Part shown: in pieces, positions 34,336-42,379 of the stretch
How positions within the stretch are numbered: the stretch's first letter is position 1
Layout: each line of letters begins with the position of its first letter
Source of the DNA: Paenalcaligenes sp052103955
GTDB taxonomy: Bacteria; Pseudomonadota; Gammaproteobacteria; Burkholderiales; Burkholderiaceae_B
DNA length: 64,000 nucleotides
Reading direction: 5' to 3'
Assembly: GCA_052103955.1 (NCBI GenBank)
Contig: JBQELO010000002.1
Location: 1 to 64,000, forward strand
Notes under the pieces: generated by a model
What the model was told of the DNA's origin: nothing
The model's input: the letters and a program-made list of their open reading frames with translations, nothing else
Databases searched by the model: none
Made by a program: the position numbers and the translations under genes

Positions 34336-35997
34336 TTACTGTGTCACCGGCCTACGCCACATCACCACGCGAAAGCGGTTTGCCACAAAAGCGGCATCCG
34401 CCACACACGCATTTCCTGCTGGGTTAGCACCCGTTACGTGGAAATCACTGAATGCAGCGCTCTGGTTCACATAAATACCGCCCATCAAGTTGATGGACAG
34501 GTTCACCCCTGCTGCCGCAAACGCTTGGATCGCGTTTTCTGTTGCGTCAGCATCGGTTTCGTACAAGGCAGCGGTAATCGCCCCTTTGGTTCTGGCTAAG
34601 GTAGCGGCGCGACGTACCCCTTCTTCGGCACTGTCTACTGCCACCAAAAATACGATGGGGCCAAAGCACTCTGTGCCATACAAGGTTTCGTCTTCTGCCT
34701 GTACTGACAACAGCAATGGCGTTGCAGTACGTGCGCCCTCTAAGCCTTCAATGGCGGAAGAATCTCGCACAATAGGGGCTACCTTGCGCATGGCTTGTAC
34801 GCGTTCCAAGGTGTCCGTATTGGCTAATGCGCCCGCCACCATGGCTGCTCGTGTTGGTTCAGACAGCAAACCGTCAATGGCAGCAGCAATACCTTGCTGT
34901 ACCTCTTCCAATGTCTTGTGTTCGTCACCCGCGCGAATCCCCGCTTTAGGGATAAAAATATTCTGTGGAGCCGTACACATTTGGCCGCTATACAGTGCCA
35001 AAGAGAACGCAATGTTCTGGCACATGCCTTTGAAATCATCAGTCGAGGACACCACAATGCTGTTCACACCGGCTTCTTCGGTGTACACCAGCGGCGTAGC
35101 CGCGTTAGCACGCAACCATTTACCAAAGGTGTGCGAACCGGTGTAATCAATTTGTGCCACATCGGGGTGTTCGGCCAAGGTTTTGGCCAAACCAGTGCCG
35201 GCATCTTCCGCCGCCAACAACACGACATCGGCAGGGAAGCCTTGCTCTGTCAGTACTTCACGTGCCACTTGTACGGTAATTGCCATGGGCAAAATAGCAG
35301 CAGGATGCGGTTTGGCAATGACGGTATTACCGGTCATCAAATTTGCAAACAGGCCTGAATAACTGTTCCATGTAGGGAAAGTTTGGCAGCCAATCAGCAC
35401 CGAAACACCACGTGGAATAATCTGCCAATGCTTTTCTAGCACCAGATCACCGGCCTTGCCTTGTGGTTTCACCCACTGCGCTTGTGCAGGAATGCGTGCC
35501 ATTTCAGCCCACGCATACGCCAAGGCTTCCAGACCGCGATCTTGTGCGTGCGGGCCGCCCGCTTGAAACGCCATTGGAAATGCCTGACCCGATGTATGCA
35601 TCACGGCATGAGCCATCTCGAAACTGCGTTTATTCAAACGTGCCAAAATTTCTAAACACACCCCGGCGCGTGCTTCGTGCGACGCAGATGCCCACGCTTT
35701 GGCTGCATTGCGAGAATGCTCCACCAACGCATCGGCGTCTAAGGCTGGGTACGTAATACCCAGCACAGGACCGTAGGGGGACTGCTCTTGACCCACTGTT
35801 GGGGTACCAGGGTGACCCGGTAAATCGAAGTGGCTGTTCAGGCTAGCTTCATACGCTGCCAAACCATCGTCTTTAGCCGTTTCACCGTAAAACTTGCCGC
35901 TGGGAACCTCTGGATAAACGGTCCAGAACCCGCGCTGTTGCAGGGCTGTTAACGCCGCCTCTAGGGTGGCGCGGTGCTGTTCAAATAAACTCTGCAT
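34336..35997 (-). CDS. paaN: PaaN-type phenylacetate-pathway aldehyde dehydrogenase
   Basis: Protein of 553 residues matching the stand-alone PaaN family of ring-opening semialdehyde dehydrogenases. Visible features: QTFPTWNSYSGLFANLMTGNTVIAKPHPAAIL (substrate/NAD region), IDYTGSHTFGKWLRANA (NAD site), EEAGVNSIVV, and the catalytic Cys in LYSGQMCTAPQNIFIP. It lacks the C-terminal hydratase domain found in PaaZ. Because PaaZ is also encoded here, PaaN may be a second or specialised aldehyde dehydrogenase. Divergent from paaG; the shared 169-base region has the candidate PaaR operator. Confidence 0.88.
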   Translation of the reverse strand: MQSLFEQHRATLEAALTALQQRGFWTVYPEVPSGKFYGETAKDDGLAAYEASLNSHFDLPGHPGTPTVGQEQSPYGPVLGITYPALDADALVEHSRNAAKAWASASHEARAGVCLEILARLNKRSFEMAHAVMHTSGQAFPMAFQAGGPHAQDRGLEALAYAWAEMARIPAQAQWVKPQGKAGDLVLEKHWQIIPRGVSVLIGCQTFPTWNSYSGLFANLMTGNTVIAKPHPAAILPMAITVQVAREVLTEQGFPADVVLLAAEDAGTGLAKTLAEHPDVAQIDYTGSHTFGKWLRANAATPLVYTEEAGVNSIVVSSTDDFKGMCQNIAFSLALYSGQMCTAPQNIFIPKAGIRAGDEHKTLEEVQQGIAAAIDGLLSEPTRAAMVAGALANTDTLERVQAMRKVAPIVRDSSAIEGLEGARTATPLLLSVQAEDETLYGTECFGPIVFLVAVDSAEEGVRRAATLARTKGAITAALYETDADATENAIQAFAAAGVNLSINLMGGIYVNQSAAFSDFHVTGANPAGNACVADAAFVANRFRVVMWRRPVTQ

Positions 35998-36034
35998 ACT
36001 GGTTTTTCCTATGTCTACATTTTCGGAAATATTA

Positions 36035-36063
36035 TTGACCGACCGGACGGTTTATGCAATAGT
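36035..36063 (+). promoter_or_regulatory. Candidate paaG promoter overlapping the operator
   Basis: TTGACC (36035-36040) and AATAGT (36058-36063) are 17 bases apart and point to paaG. The operator at 36038-36051 starts in the -35 box and fills most of the spacer, an arrangement that would allow repression. Confidence 0.5.
36038..36051. promoter_or_regulatory. Candidate PaaR operator between paaN and paaG
   Basis: Identical 14-mer ACCGACCGGACGGT to the one at 26618-26631, including flanking TGACC and GGTTAT/GGTTTAT bases. It lies 40 bases upstream of the paaN ATG next to an AATAAT -10-like element on the minus strand and overlaps the paaG promoter, so a single bound repressor could control both directions. 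Confidence 0.72.
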
Positions 36064-36166
36064 AACAACCCGAATACCCGAACTTTGAGAAAATAACCAA
36101 AAGAATCAAAACCTACCAAAGCAAGGTTCGGCACTACTGGTTCGTAAAAGCAATAGGAGACATGCA

Positions 36167-36964
36167 ATGAACCCTGCACACGATTGCGTGCTGAGTCGCC
36201 TTGAACAAGGCGTACTACACCTGACCCTGAACAGGCCAGACAAACTTAATTCGTTCAACACGGAAATGCACTTGGCTTTACGCGCCGAATTTGAGCGTGC
36301 CAGCCAAGATCCTGAAGTACGAGCGGTACTGCTTACGGGTGCGGGACGCGGTTTTTGTGCCGGGCAAGATCTGGGCGATAGAGATCCTCGCAAAGCCGAA
36401 GCGGCTCCTGACTTGGGGCAAACCATTGAACAGTTCTACAACCCACTGATTCGCCAAATACGTGCGCTGGAAAAGCCCGTTATTTGTGCAGTAAACGGTG
36501 TGGCTGCTGGTGCTGGTGCCAATATCGCACTGGTGTGTGACATCGTATTGGCGGCACGCTCTGCTAAATTTATTCAAGCCTTTTCCAAAATTGGTTTAGT
36601 TCCAGACTCTGGCGGTACATGGAGCCTGCCTAACCTCATCGGTGAAGCACGCGCCAAAGCCTTAGCTCTGACCGCAGCACCTGTAGATGCCACCACAGCC
36701 GCTGAATGGGGCATGATTTGGCAAGCCGTAGAAGACGTTGAATTGCAAGACACTGCTACCAAACTGGCACGTCAATTGGCTCAAGGTCCTACCTTTGGCT
36801 TGGGCTTGATCAAACAAGCCATTCAAGCCGCTTCTGAAAACAGCCTAGATCAACAATTGGATCTGGAGCGTGATCTACAGCGCCGTGCAGGCCGCAGTCA
36901 CGACTACGCCGAAGGCGTCACCGCTTTCTTGGAAAAGCGCGCACCTGAATTCAAGGGGAAATAA
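36167..36964 (+). CDS. paaG: Epoxyphenylacetyl-CoA isomerase / enoyl-CoA hydratase family
   Basis: Crotonase-fold enzyme of 265 residues that isomerises ring-1,2-epoxyphenylacetyl-CoA to oxepin-CoA. GRGFCAGQDLGDRDP is the PaaG-type oxyanion segment with the catalytic Asp region, NGVAAGAGANIALVCD replaces the Glu-containing hydratase motif (no Glu in GAGANIA), and KIGLVPDSGGTWSLPNLIG carries the conserved Asp that stands where hydratases have Glu. These features separate it from true hydratases. ATG 36167 has AGGAG upstream. First gene of paaG-paaI-paaK. Confidence 0.93.
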   Translation: MNPAHDCVLSRLEQGVLHLTLNRPDKLNSFNTEMHLALRAEFERASQDPEVRAVLLTGAGRGFCAGQDLGDRDPRKAEAAPDLGQTIEQFYNPLIRQIRALEKPVICAVNGVAAGAGANIALVCDIVLAARSAKFIQAFSKIGLVPDSGGTWSLPNLIGEARAKALALTAAPVDATTAAEWGMIWQAVEDVELQDTATKLARQLAQGPTFGLGLIKQAIQAASENSLDQQLDLERDLQRRAGRSHDYAEGVTAFLEKRAPEFKGK

Positions 36965-36965
36965 G

Positions 36966-37415
36966 ATGAGCACAACCACGCTATCCCCTCAGGCTTTAGC
37001 ACAAGCTTGCGCAGACGCCATGTGGGCAGACGATCACGCTACCAAACATCTAAACATGGAATTACTGGGTGTAGATGCTGGCCAAGCGTCTATTCGTATG
37101 CGCATTGCCAAACACATGTTAAATGGCCATGGCACCTGTCACGGTGGCTACATGTTCACTTTGGCAGATTCTTGTTTTGCTTTTGCCTGCAACACCTATA
37201 ACCAACGAACAGTGGCCCAACAATGCTCTATCAGCTACTTGGCTCCTGCATTCGAAAACGATGAACTCACGGCTACCGCACGTGAAGTCAGCCGAGCTGG
37301 CCGCAGTGGTATTTACGATATTAGTCTCCACAACCAACGTGGCGAACATATTGCTGAATTCCGCGGCCTTTCGCGCACCATCAAAGGCTCATTATTGCCT
37401 GACAGCCAGTCCTAA
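36966..37415 (+). CDS. paaI: Hydroxyphenylacetyl-CoA thioesterase PaaI
   Basis: Hotdog-fold thioesterase of 149 residues. The nucleophile/general-base segment GHGTCHGGYMFTLADSCFAFACNTYN contains the catalytic Asp; ISYLAPAFENDELTATARE is the usual second half. PaaI is thought to hydrolyse ring-hydroxylated or stalled phenylacetyl-CoA esters and free CoA. ATG 36966 directly follows the paaG stop with AAGGGG upstream. Confidence 0.93.
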   Translation: MSTTTLSPQALAQACADAMWADDHATKHLNMELLGVDAGQASIRMRIAKHMLNGHGTCHGGYMFTLADSCFAFACNTYNQRTVAQQCSISYLAPAFENDELTATAREVSRAGRSGIYDISLHNQRGEHIAEFRGLSRTIKGSLLPDSQS

Positions 37416-37462
37416 GAGGCTAGGTTAATCAAAGAAAATAGAGAAGTAGAGGACACAAAATC

Positions 37463-38770
37463 ATGGAACCTATCATTCCTAACAAAGCTGATCTGGACCC
37501 CATAGTACTGGCATCACGTGACGAAATTTCCGCGCTGCAGTTAGAACGTATGAAATGGTCGCTGACGCACGCCTACGAAAATTCGCCTTTTTATAAAGCG
37601 CGTTTCGACGAAGCCGGTGTACACCCATCTGATTTGAAAACCTTGGCTGATTTGGCTAAGTTCCCCTTTACCTGCAAAGACGATCTGCGCAAATCGTACC
37701 CATTCGGGATGTTTGCGGTACCACGTGAAAAGCTGTCTCGTATCCACGCATCGTCTGGCACTACCGGTAAACCTACCGTTGTAGGCTACACCCGCAATGA
37801 CATCGATACATGGGCCACATTGGTTGCCCGCTGTATTCAAGCCGCAGGCGGCAGACCTGGCGATATCATGCACAACGCCTACGGTTACGGCCTGTTTACG
37901 GGCGGTTTGGGTGCGCACTACGGCGCAGAGAAACTGGGTTGTACGGTAGTACCAATTTCTGGCGGTATGACCGAACGTCAGGTATCCCTGATTAACGACT
38001 TCAAACCCCGCATCATCATGGTGACCCCGTCCTACATGCTGTCTATTTTGGATGAGTTCCATCGCCAAGGTTTAGACCCACGCGAATGCTCGCTAGAAGT
38101 GGGTATTTTCGGTGCTGAGCCTTGGACTAACGCCATGCGTTTGGAAATTGAACAAGCTTTCGATATGCACGCTGTGGATATCTATGGTTTGTCTGAAGTC
38201 ATGGGCCCAGGCGTTGCCAACGAATGTGTAGAAACCAAAGATGGTCTGCACATTTGGGAAGATCACTTCTACCCTGAAATCATCAACCCCGAGACTGGCG
38301 AAGTACTGCCTGACGGTGAAGAAGGTGAGCTGGTGTTCACCACACTGACCAAAGAAGGCCTGCCTATTATTCGTTACCGCACCCGCGACTTGACCCGTTT
38401 GCTACCCGGCACAGCCCGCAGCATGCGCCGTATGGCCAAAGTTACTGGCCGCAGCGACGACATGATCATTTTGCGTGGCGTGAACGTGTTCCCCACACAA
38501 ATCGAAGAGCAAATTTTGAAATGCGACGGCTTGGCTGCGCACTTCAAAATTGAACTGAACAAATCGGGTCGTATGGATAACATGACTGTGCACGTTGAAT
38601 GCCAGCCACAATCCAACGATGACGCCTCGCGCCAACGTGCAGCCAAAGAATTGGCCCACCACATCAAGAGCATCATCGGTATTAGCACACACATCAACAT
38701 TGCTCAGCCTGGAACCTTGCGCTCCGAAGGCAAAGCACAACGTATTGTGGACAACCGACCCAAGCAATAA
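37463..38770 (+). CDS. paaK: Phenylacetate-CoA ligase
   Basis: AMP-forming ligase of 435 residues, first enzyme of the pathway, making phenylacetyl-CoA from phenylacetate, CoA and ATP. The adenylate-binding P-loop is ASSGTTGKPTVVGYT, followed by the adenine-contact region YGLSEVMGPGVANEC, the hinge Asp in RYRTRDLTRLL and the C-terminal GRSDDMIILRGVNVFPTQIE with the catalytic domain-swap region. A purine-rich AGAGGAC precedes ATG 37463. Product is the inducer expected to release PaaX/PaaR-type repressors. Confidence 0.96.
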   Translation: MEPIIPNKADLDPIVLASRDEISALQLERMKWSLTHAYENSPFYKARFDEAGVHPSDLKTLADLAKFPFTCKDDLRKSYPFGMFAVPREKLSRIHASSGTTGKPTVVGYTRNDIDTWATLVARCIQAAGGRPGDIMHNAYGYGLFTGGLGAHYGAEKLGCTVVPISGGMTERQVSLINDFKPRIIMVTPSYMLSILDEFHRQGLDPRECSLEVGIFGAEPWTNAMRLEIEQAFDMHAVDIYGLSEVMGPGVANECVETKDGLHIWEDHFYPEIINPETGEVLPDGEEGELVFTTLTKEGLPIIRYRTRDLTRLLPGTARSMRRMAKVTGRSDDMIILRGVNVFPTQIEEQILKCDGLAAHFKIELNKSGRMDNMTVHVECQPQSNDDASRQRAAKELAHHIKSIIGISTHINIAQPGTLRSEGKAQRIVDNRPKQ

Positions 38771-38775
38771 TACCC

Positions 38776-38810
38776 CTTGTACATCAGCCTGTTACAGGCT
38801 GATGTACAAG
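38776..38810. other. Perfect 17-bp inverted repeat between paaK and paaR
   Basis: CTTGTACATCAGCCTGT and its exact reverse complement are separated by a single T. It begins five bases past the paaK stop and ends 39 bases before the TetR ATG. As RNA it forms a very stable hairpin that could end paaK transcription, but no U-run follows directly; as DNA it could be an operator for autoregulation of the TetR gene. Both readings are open. Confidence 0.7.
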
Positions 38811-38849
38811 AATACGCTACACTGATAGTTTTACTTTTACAGGAAAAAT

Positions 38850-39452
38850 ATGGCTCGCTCACGCGCAGCTGACTTTGAAGAAAAGCAGTTGCACATCTTA
38901 ACCAATGCTGCTGCCGTTTTTGCAGAACTGGGCATGGAAAAAGCCTCCATGTCACAAGTTGCTGCTCGCAGCCAAGTTTCCAAGGCTTTGCTGTATCACT
39001 ACTACCCCAGCAAAAGCGCCTTAATTTTCGATATTATTCGCAGTCACTTAGAAGAACTGGATGACGCGCTAGAAATTGTTGCCGAAGAAAGCAAGAACGA
39101 TCCTGCTGAAGTACGCCTGCGTAAATTAGTGCGCCAAATTCTAGAATGTTATCGTGACGCCGATGACAAACACTTGGTGCAGTTGAATTGCCAGCGCTCG
39201 CTTCCCGAAGACGAAGCCCAAGAAATCCATATGCTGGAACGCAAAATCGTGGTGCAGATTGCGAATACCATTCGTGAAATCAACCCCGATATCAATGCGG
39301 AACGCCCATTGCTCAAACCCGTGACCATGTCACTGTTTGGGATGCTGAACTGGGTATATATGTGGTTTAGGCCCGATGGCCCTATTAGTCGTGAAGAATA
39401 CGCCGACTTGGCGACGACCTTAATTCTGGAAGGTCTGAAAAACATACGGTAA
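38850..39452 (+). CDS. paaR: TetR-family transcriptional regulator, PaaR-like
   Basis: Regulator of 200 residues. The N-terminal helix-turn-helix is clear: EKQLHILTNAAAVFAELGMEKASMSQVAARSQVSKALLYHYYPSKSALI (about residues 10-60), followed by an all-helical ligand domain. Its location after paaG-I-K suits the TetR-type PaaR that in other betaproteobacteria responds to phenylacetyl-CoA. The two 14-mer operator candidates at the paa promoters are the likely targets. Name given from context, not from biochemical evidence. Confidence 0.85.
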   Translation: MARSRAADFEEKQLHILTNAAAVFAELGMEKASMSQVAARSQVSKALLYHYYPSKSALIFDIIRSHLEELDDALEIVAEESKNDPAEVRLRKLVRQILECYRDADDKHLVQLNCQRSLPEDEAQEIHMLERKIVVQIANTIREINPDINAERPLLKPVTMSLFGMLNWVYMWFRPDGPISREEYADLATTLILEGLKNIR

Positions 39453-39467
39453 GCCTAGCGCTTACCG
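39447..39467. terminator. Hairpin between convergent paaR and ubiX
   Basis: Perfect 8-bp stem CGGTAAGC/GCTTACCG with loop CTAGC, covering the paaR stop codon and touching the ubiX stop. It may end both transcripts, though there is no good T-run on either side. Confidence 0.4.
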
Positions 39468-40049
39468 CTTATCTCCTAACCCCTGCCACTCCAGCATGGG
39501 GGCATCAATATCTAACATGGCTAACACTCGTTGCAATGAGTGATCTACCAATTCTTCTATATTCTGTGGTTTGAAATAAAACGCCGGTAATGGTGGAAAG
39601 ATAATGCCCCCCATTTCCGTCACTGCTGTCATATTACGCAAATGCGCTAGGTTAAAGGGTGTTTCCCTAACCATTAGCACCAAGCGGCGGCGCTCTTTAA
39701 GCACCACGTCGGCAGCGCGTGTAATCAGGTTATCGGCCAAACCGTGCGCAACCGAACCTAAGGTACGCATAGAACACGGTACGATCACCATGCCCGCTGT
39801 TCTAAAGCTACCACTAGCAATGCTAGCGCCCACTTCTTTATGGCTGTGCACCACGTCGGCTAAGTCGTACAACTGCTGACGCGTCATGCCCAATTCGTGG
39901 TCTAAGTTCAGCACAGCGGCGGGGGAAACCACCAAGTGGCTTTCCACCCCCTCGCAGCGCTGCAACATTTGCAACAAGCGCACGGTATATAGCGCGCCTG
40001 TTGCGCCTGTCATGGCAACAATAATGCGTTGCCTTATGCTTGAACTCAT
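39462..40049 (-). CDS. ubiX: Flavin prenyltransferase
   Basis: Enzyme of 195 residues that makes prenylated FMN, the cofactor for the UbiD decarboxylase of ubiquinone synthesis. The family signatures are MTGATGALYTVRLLQML, VIVPCSMRTLGSVAHGLADNLITRAADVVLKERR, PFNLAHLRNM and PPLPAFYFKPQ. The start overlaps the grxD stop by four bases, so the two are coupled. Confidence 0.94.
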   Translation of the reverse strand: MSSSIRQRIIVAMTGATGALYTVRLLQMLQRCEGVESHLVVSPAAVLNLDHELGMTRQQLYDLADVVHSHKEVGASIASGSFRTAGMVIVPCSMRTLGSVAHGLADNLITRAADVVLKERRRLVLMVRETPFNLAHLRNMTAVTEMGGIIFPPLPAFYFKPQNIEELVDHSLQRVLAMLDIDAPMLEWQGLGDKR

Positions 40050-40372
40050 TCCAGAGCCCCAGCCTCACGCAACATCGTTTCCAGTTCGCCGTTTTCGAAC
40101 ATCTCGGACACGATGTCTGAACCACCAACAAACTCACCGCCAATGTACAACTGAGGAATAGTAGGCCAGCTAGAGAAATCTTTAATGCCTTGGCGCACTT
40201 CGTCATCGTCCAATACGTTCACCGTCACCACTTGGTTCAGGCCAACTGCACGCAAAATCTGAATCGCGCGTGACGAGAAACCACACTGTGGCGCTTGCGC
40301 TGTACCTTTCATGAACAACACAACTGGATTCTCAGTTACGGTTTCACGGATAAAATCTTGAACATCGCTCAT
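40046..40372 (-). CDS. grxD: Monothiol glutaredoxin (Grx4 type)
   Basis: Protein of 108 residues with the single-cysteine active site CGFS (APQCGFSSRAI), preceded by PVVLFMKGT and followed by WPTIPQLYIGGEFVGGSDIVSEM. Monothiol glutaredoxins carry [2Fe-2S] clusters and help iron-sulphur trafficking. It lies 13 bases after prmC in the hemA-prfA-prmC-grxD-ubiX series. Confidence 0.96.
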   Translation of the reverse strand: MSDVQDFIRETVTENPVVLFMKGTAQAPQCGFSSRAIQILRAVGLNQVVTVNVLDDDEVRQGIKDFSSWPTIPQLYIGGEFVGGSDIVSEMFENGELETMLREAGALE

Positions 40373-40385
40373 GGTCTATACCACC

Positions 40386-41207
40386 TTATAAATCGTTAAT
40401 GCACCCACCGGATATACGTTCAATTCCGGCTAGATCCTGTTTGCTGTGCACCGCCGTGAAACCGGCCTGCTGCAACATGTGACGTACCTGTACAGCTTGA
40501 TCCCAACCATGTTCCAGCCAAAGCTGCCCTGAAGGCAACAAAAACTGTGAAGCACCGTTGATAATAGTCTGCAAATCGGTCAAACCATCTGCCCCATCAC
40601 TGAGCGCCATATCTGGCTCAAAGCGCACATCACCCTCTGATAGATGGGGATCATTTGCTGCAATGTAAGGGGGGTTGGAGACAATTAAATCAAAACCTTC
40701 AACGCCTTGCAGAGCATCGTACCAACTCCCTGCAAAAAATTCGACTTTTGCACACAAATCGTGGGCGTTTTGCGTAGCCACTTGCAACGCATCGGCACTG
40801 AAATCGGTAGCAATCACCTGTGCGTCAGGGCGCGCTAGCGCAATGGAAATAGCCACAGCGCCACTCCCTGTTCCTAAATCTACCACACGCGGCTGGCTAC
40901 GCCCTTCTAGGCTAGCTAAGGCTTGCTCAACAAGGGTTTCCGTATCTGGCCTAGGGATTAACACATGGGGCGACACGGCAAAACGGTGCCCCATAAACTC
41001 GCGCCAACCCACTAAATACGCCATAGGCGTACCGCTAAGCCGTGCTTTTTCTAACGCCGTGTACTGCTGTATGGCATCGTCTGAAAGCACATCGGTATCG
41101 TGCGCGATTAACCACGCACGATTCACACCTAGAATATGCTCCCACAGCATTTGCTGCTCTAATCGGGGCAAAGCAGAAGCACGCTGCCACGCGCGTAGGG
41201 TGTTCAT
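40386..41207 (-). CDS. prmC: Peptide chain release factor N5-glutamine methyltransferase
   Basis: SAM-dependent methyltransferase of 273 residues that methylates the Gln of the GGQ motif in RF1 and RF2. The SAM site is VVDLGTGSGAVAISIALARP, the substrate motif NPPY is in FDLIVSNPPYIAANDPHL, and the N-terminal domain ends in PMAYLVGWREFMGHRF. Its ATG overlaps the prfA stop by one base (TGATG), coupling the modifying enzyme to its substrate. Confidence 0.95.
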   Translation of the reverse strand: MNTLRAWQRASALPRLEQQMLWEHILGVNRAWLIAHDTDVLSDDAIQQYTALEKARLSGTPMAYLVGWREFMGHRFAVSPHVLIPRPDTETLVEQALASLEGRSQPRVVDLGTGSGAVAISIALARPDAQVIATDFSADALQVATQNAHDLCAKVEFFAGSWYDALQGVEGFDLIVSNPPYIAANDPHLSEGDVRFEPDMALSDGADGLTDLQTIINGASQFLLPSGQLWLEHGWDQAVQVRHMLQQAGFTAVHSKQDLAGIERISGGCINDL

Positions 41208-42286
41208 CAGGCGTGCGCCAATGCCGCCAACTGTTCGGCCTGATGTTCGGCCAACAAGGCATTGATCAACTCTTCCATATCACCTTCCATGATGTAGCCC
41301 AATTTGTAGAGCGTTAGGTTGATACGGTGATCGGTCACCCTACCCTGTGGATAGTTATAGGTACGAATACGCTCAGACCTATCGCCAGTACCCACCAATG
41401 AACGTCGTTGGTCGGATTCTTTTTGTTGTTGTGCACGCAACTGCTGATCTTTCAGTCGTGCCGCCAATACTTGCATGGCTTTATCGCGGTTACGGTGCTG
41501 AGAACGGTCATCTTGACACTCCACCACTACACCTGTGGGCAAGTGGGTAATACGCACTGCAGAATCCGTTTTGTTCACGTGCTGACCACCCGCACCACTG
41601 GCGCGGAAGGTATCAATACGCAGATCGCTGCTGTTGATGACGATATCGGACGCTTCATCAGCCTCGGGCATAATCGCGACAGTTGCCGTAGAGGTGTGCA
41701 CACGGCCTTGCGCTTCAGTTTCTGGCACGCGCTGTACACGGTGAGCACCCGACTCAAACTTCAGTTGACCATAGACGCCGTCACCCTCAATACGGGCGAT
41801 GACTTCTTTATAGCCACCCATTTCAGCGTCATGCCCAGAGATCATCTCTACACGCCAGCCTTTTTGTTCGGCAAAACGGCTGTACATACGCAACAAGTCG
41901 CCCGCAAAAATCGCGCTTTCATCACCACCGGCGCCCGCACGAATCTCTAAGTAGATGCCACGGCCATCGTCTGGGTCTTTAGGCAGCAACAAAATCTGCA
42001 GTTCATCTTCCAACTGCGCGATGCTGTCACGAGCAATACGGTATTCTTCTTCACCCATTTCGCGCATTTCTGGGTCACGCATCATTTCTTGTGCGGTTTC
42101 CAAATCACCCTCAGTCGCCACATAACGATTAAAGGCTTCAACCACAGGATCCAATTCGGAACGCTCTCGCGACAATTTGCGGAAGATGTCCATATTTGAT
42201 GCGGTATCAGGCTCAGCTAATAGAGCATCCAATTCAATCAACCGGTGAGCCAATTGCTCCAACCGGGTACGCATAGAGTCTTTCAT
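41207..42286 (-). CDS. prfA: Peptide chain release factor 1
   Basis: RF1, 359 residues, reads UAA and UAG. The catalytic GGQ is in RASGAGGQHVNKTDSAVRI; other marks are EIRAGAGGDESAIFAGDLLRMY, ESGAHRVQRVPETEAQGRVHTS and CQDDRSQHRNRDKAMQVL. The start MKDSMRTRLEQL aligns with the E. coli start. It lies 93 bases after hemA, the order usual in proteobacteria. Confidence 0.97.
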   Translation of the reverse strand: MKDSMRTRLEQLAHRLIELDALLAEPDTASNMDIFRKLSRERSELDPVVEAFNRYVATEGDLETAQEMMRDPEMREMGEEEYRIARDSIAQLEDELQILLLPKDPDDGRGIYLEIRAGAGGDESAIFAGDLLRMYSRFAEQKGWRVEMISGHDAEMGGYKEVIARIEGDGVYGQLKFESGAHRVQRVPETEAQGRVHTSTATVAIMPEADEASDIVINSSDLRIDTFRASGAGGQHVNKTDSAVRITHLPTGVVVECQDDRSQHRNRDKAMQVLAARLKDQQLRAQQQKESDQRRSLVGTGDRSERIRTYNYPQGRVTDHRINLTLYKLGYIMEGDMEELINALLAEHQAEQLAALAHA

Positions 42287-42379
42287 AAGCAGGGAAATAG
42301 AGAGAAAACGGTAGAGACCAGAGTGCGGGCCCGTGCAAGTTACTGCTCACAGCCCTTAATTAAACGCAACAGAGCGTCG

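Noticed and set aside
38776..38810. Calling the 17-bp inverted repeat a standard intrinsic terminator
   Set aside because: The stem is followed by AATACGC rather than a U-run, and the single-base centre is unlike a terminator loop.
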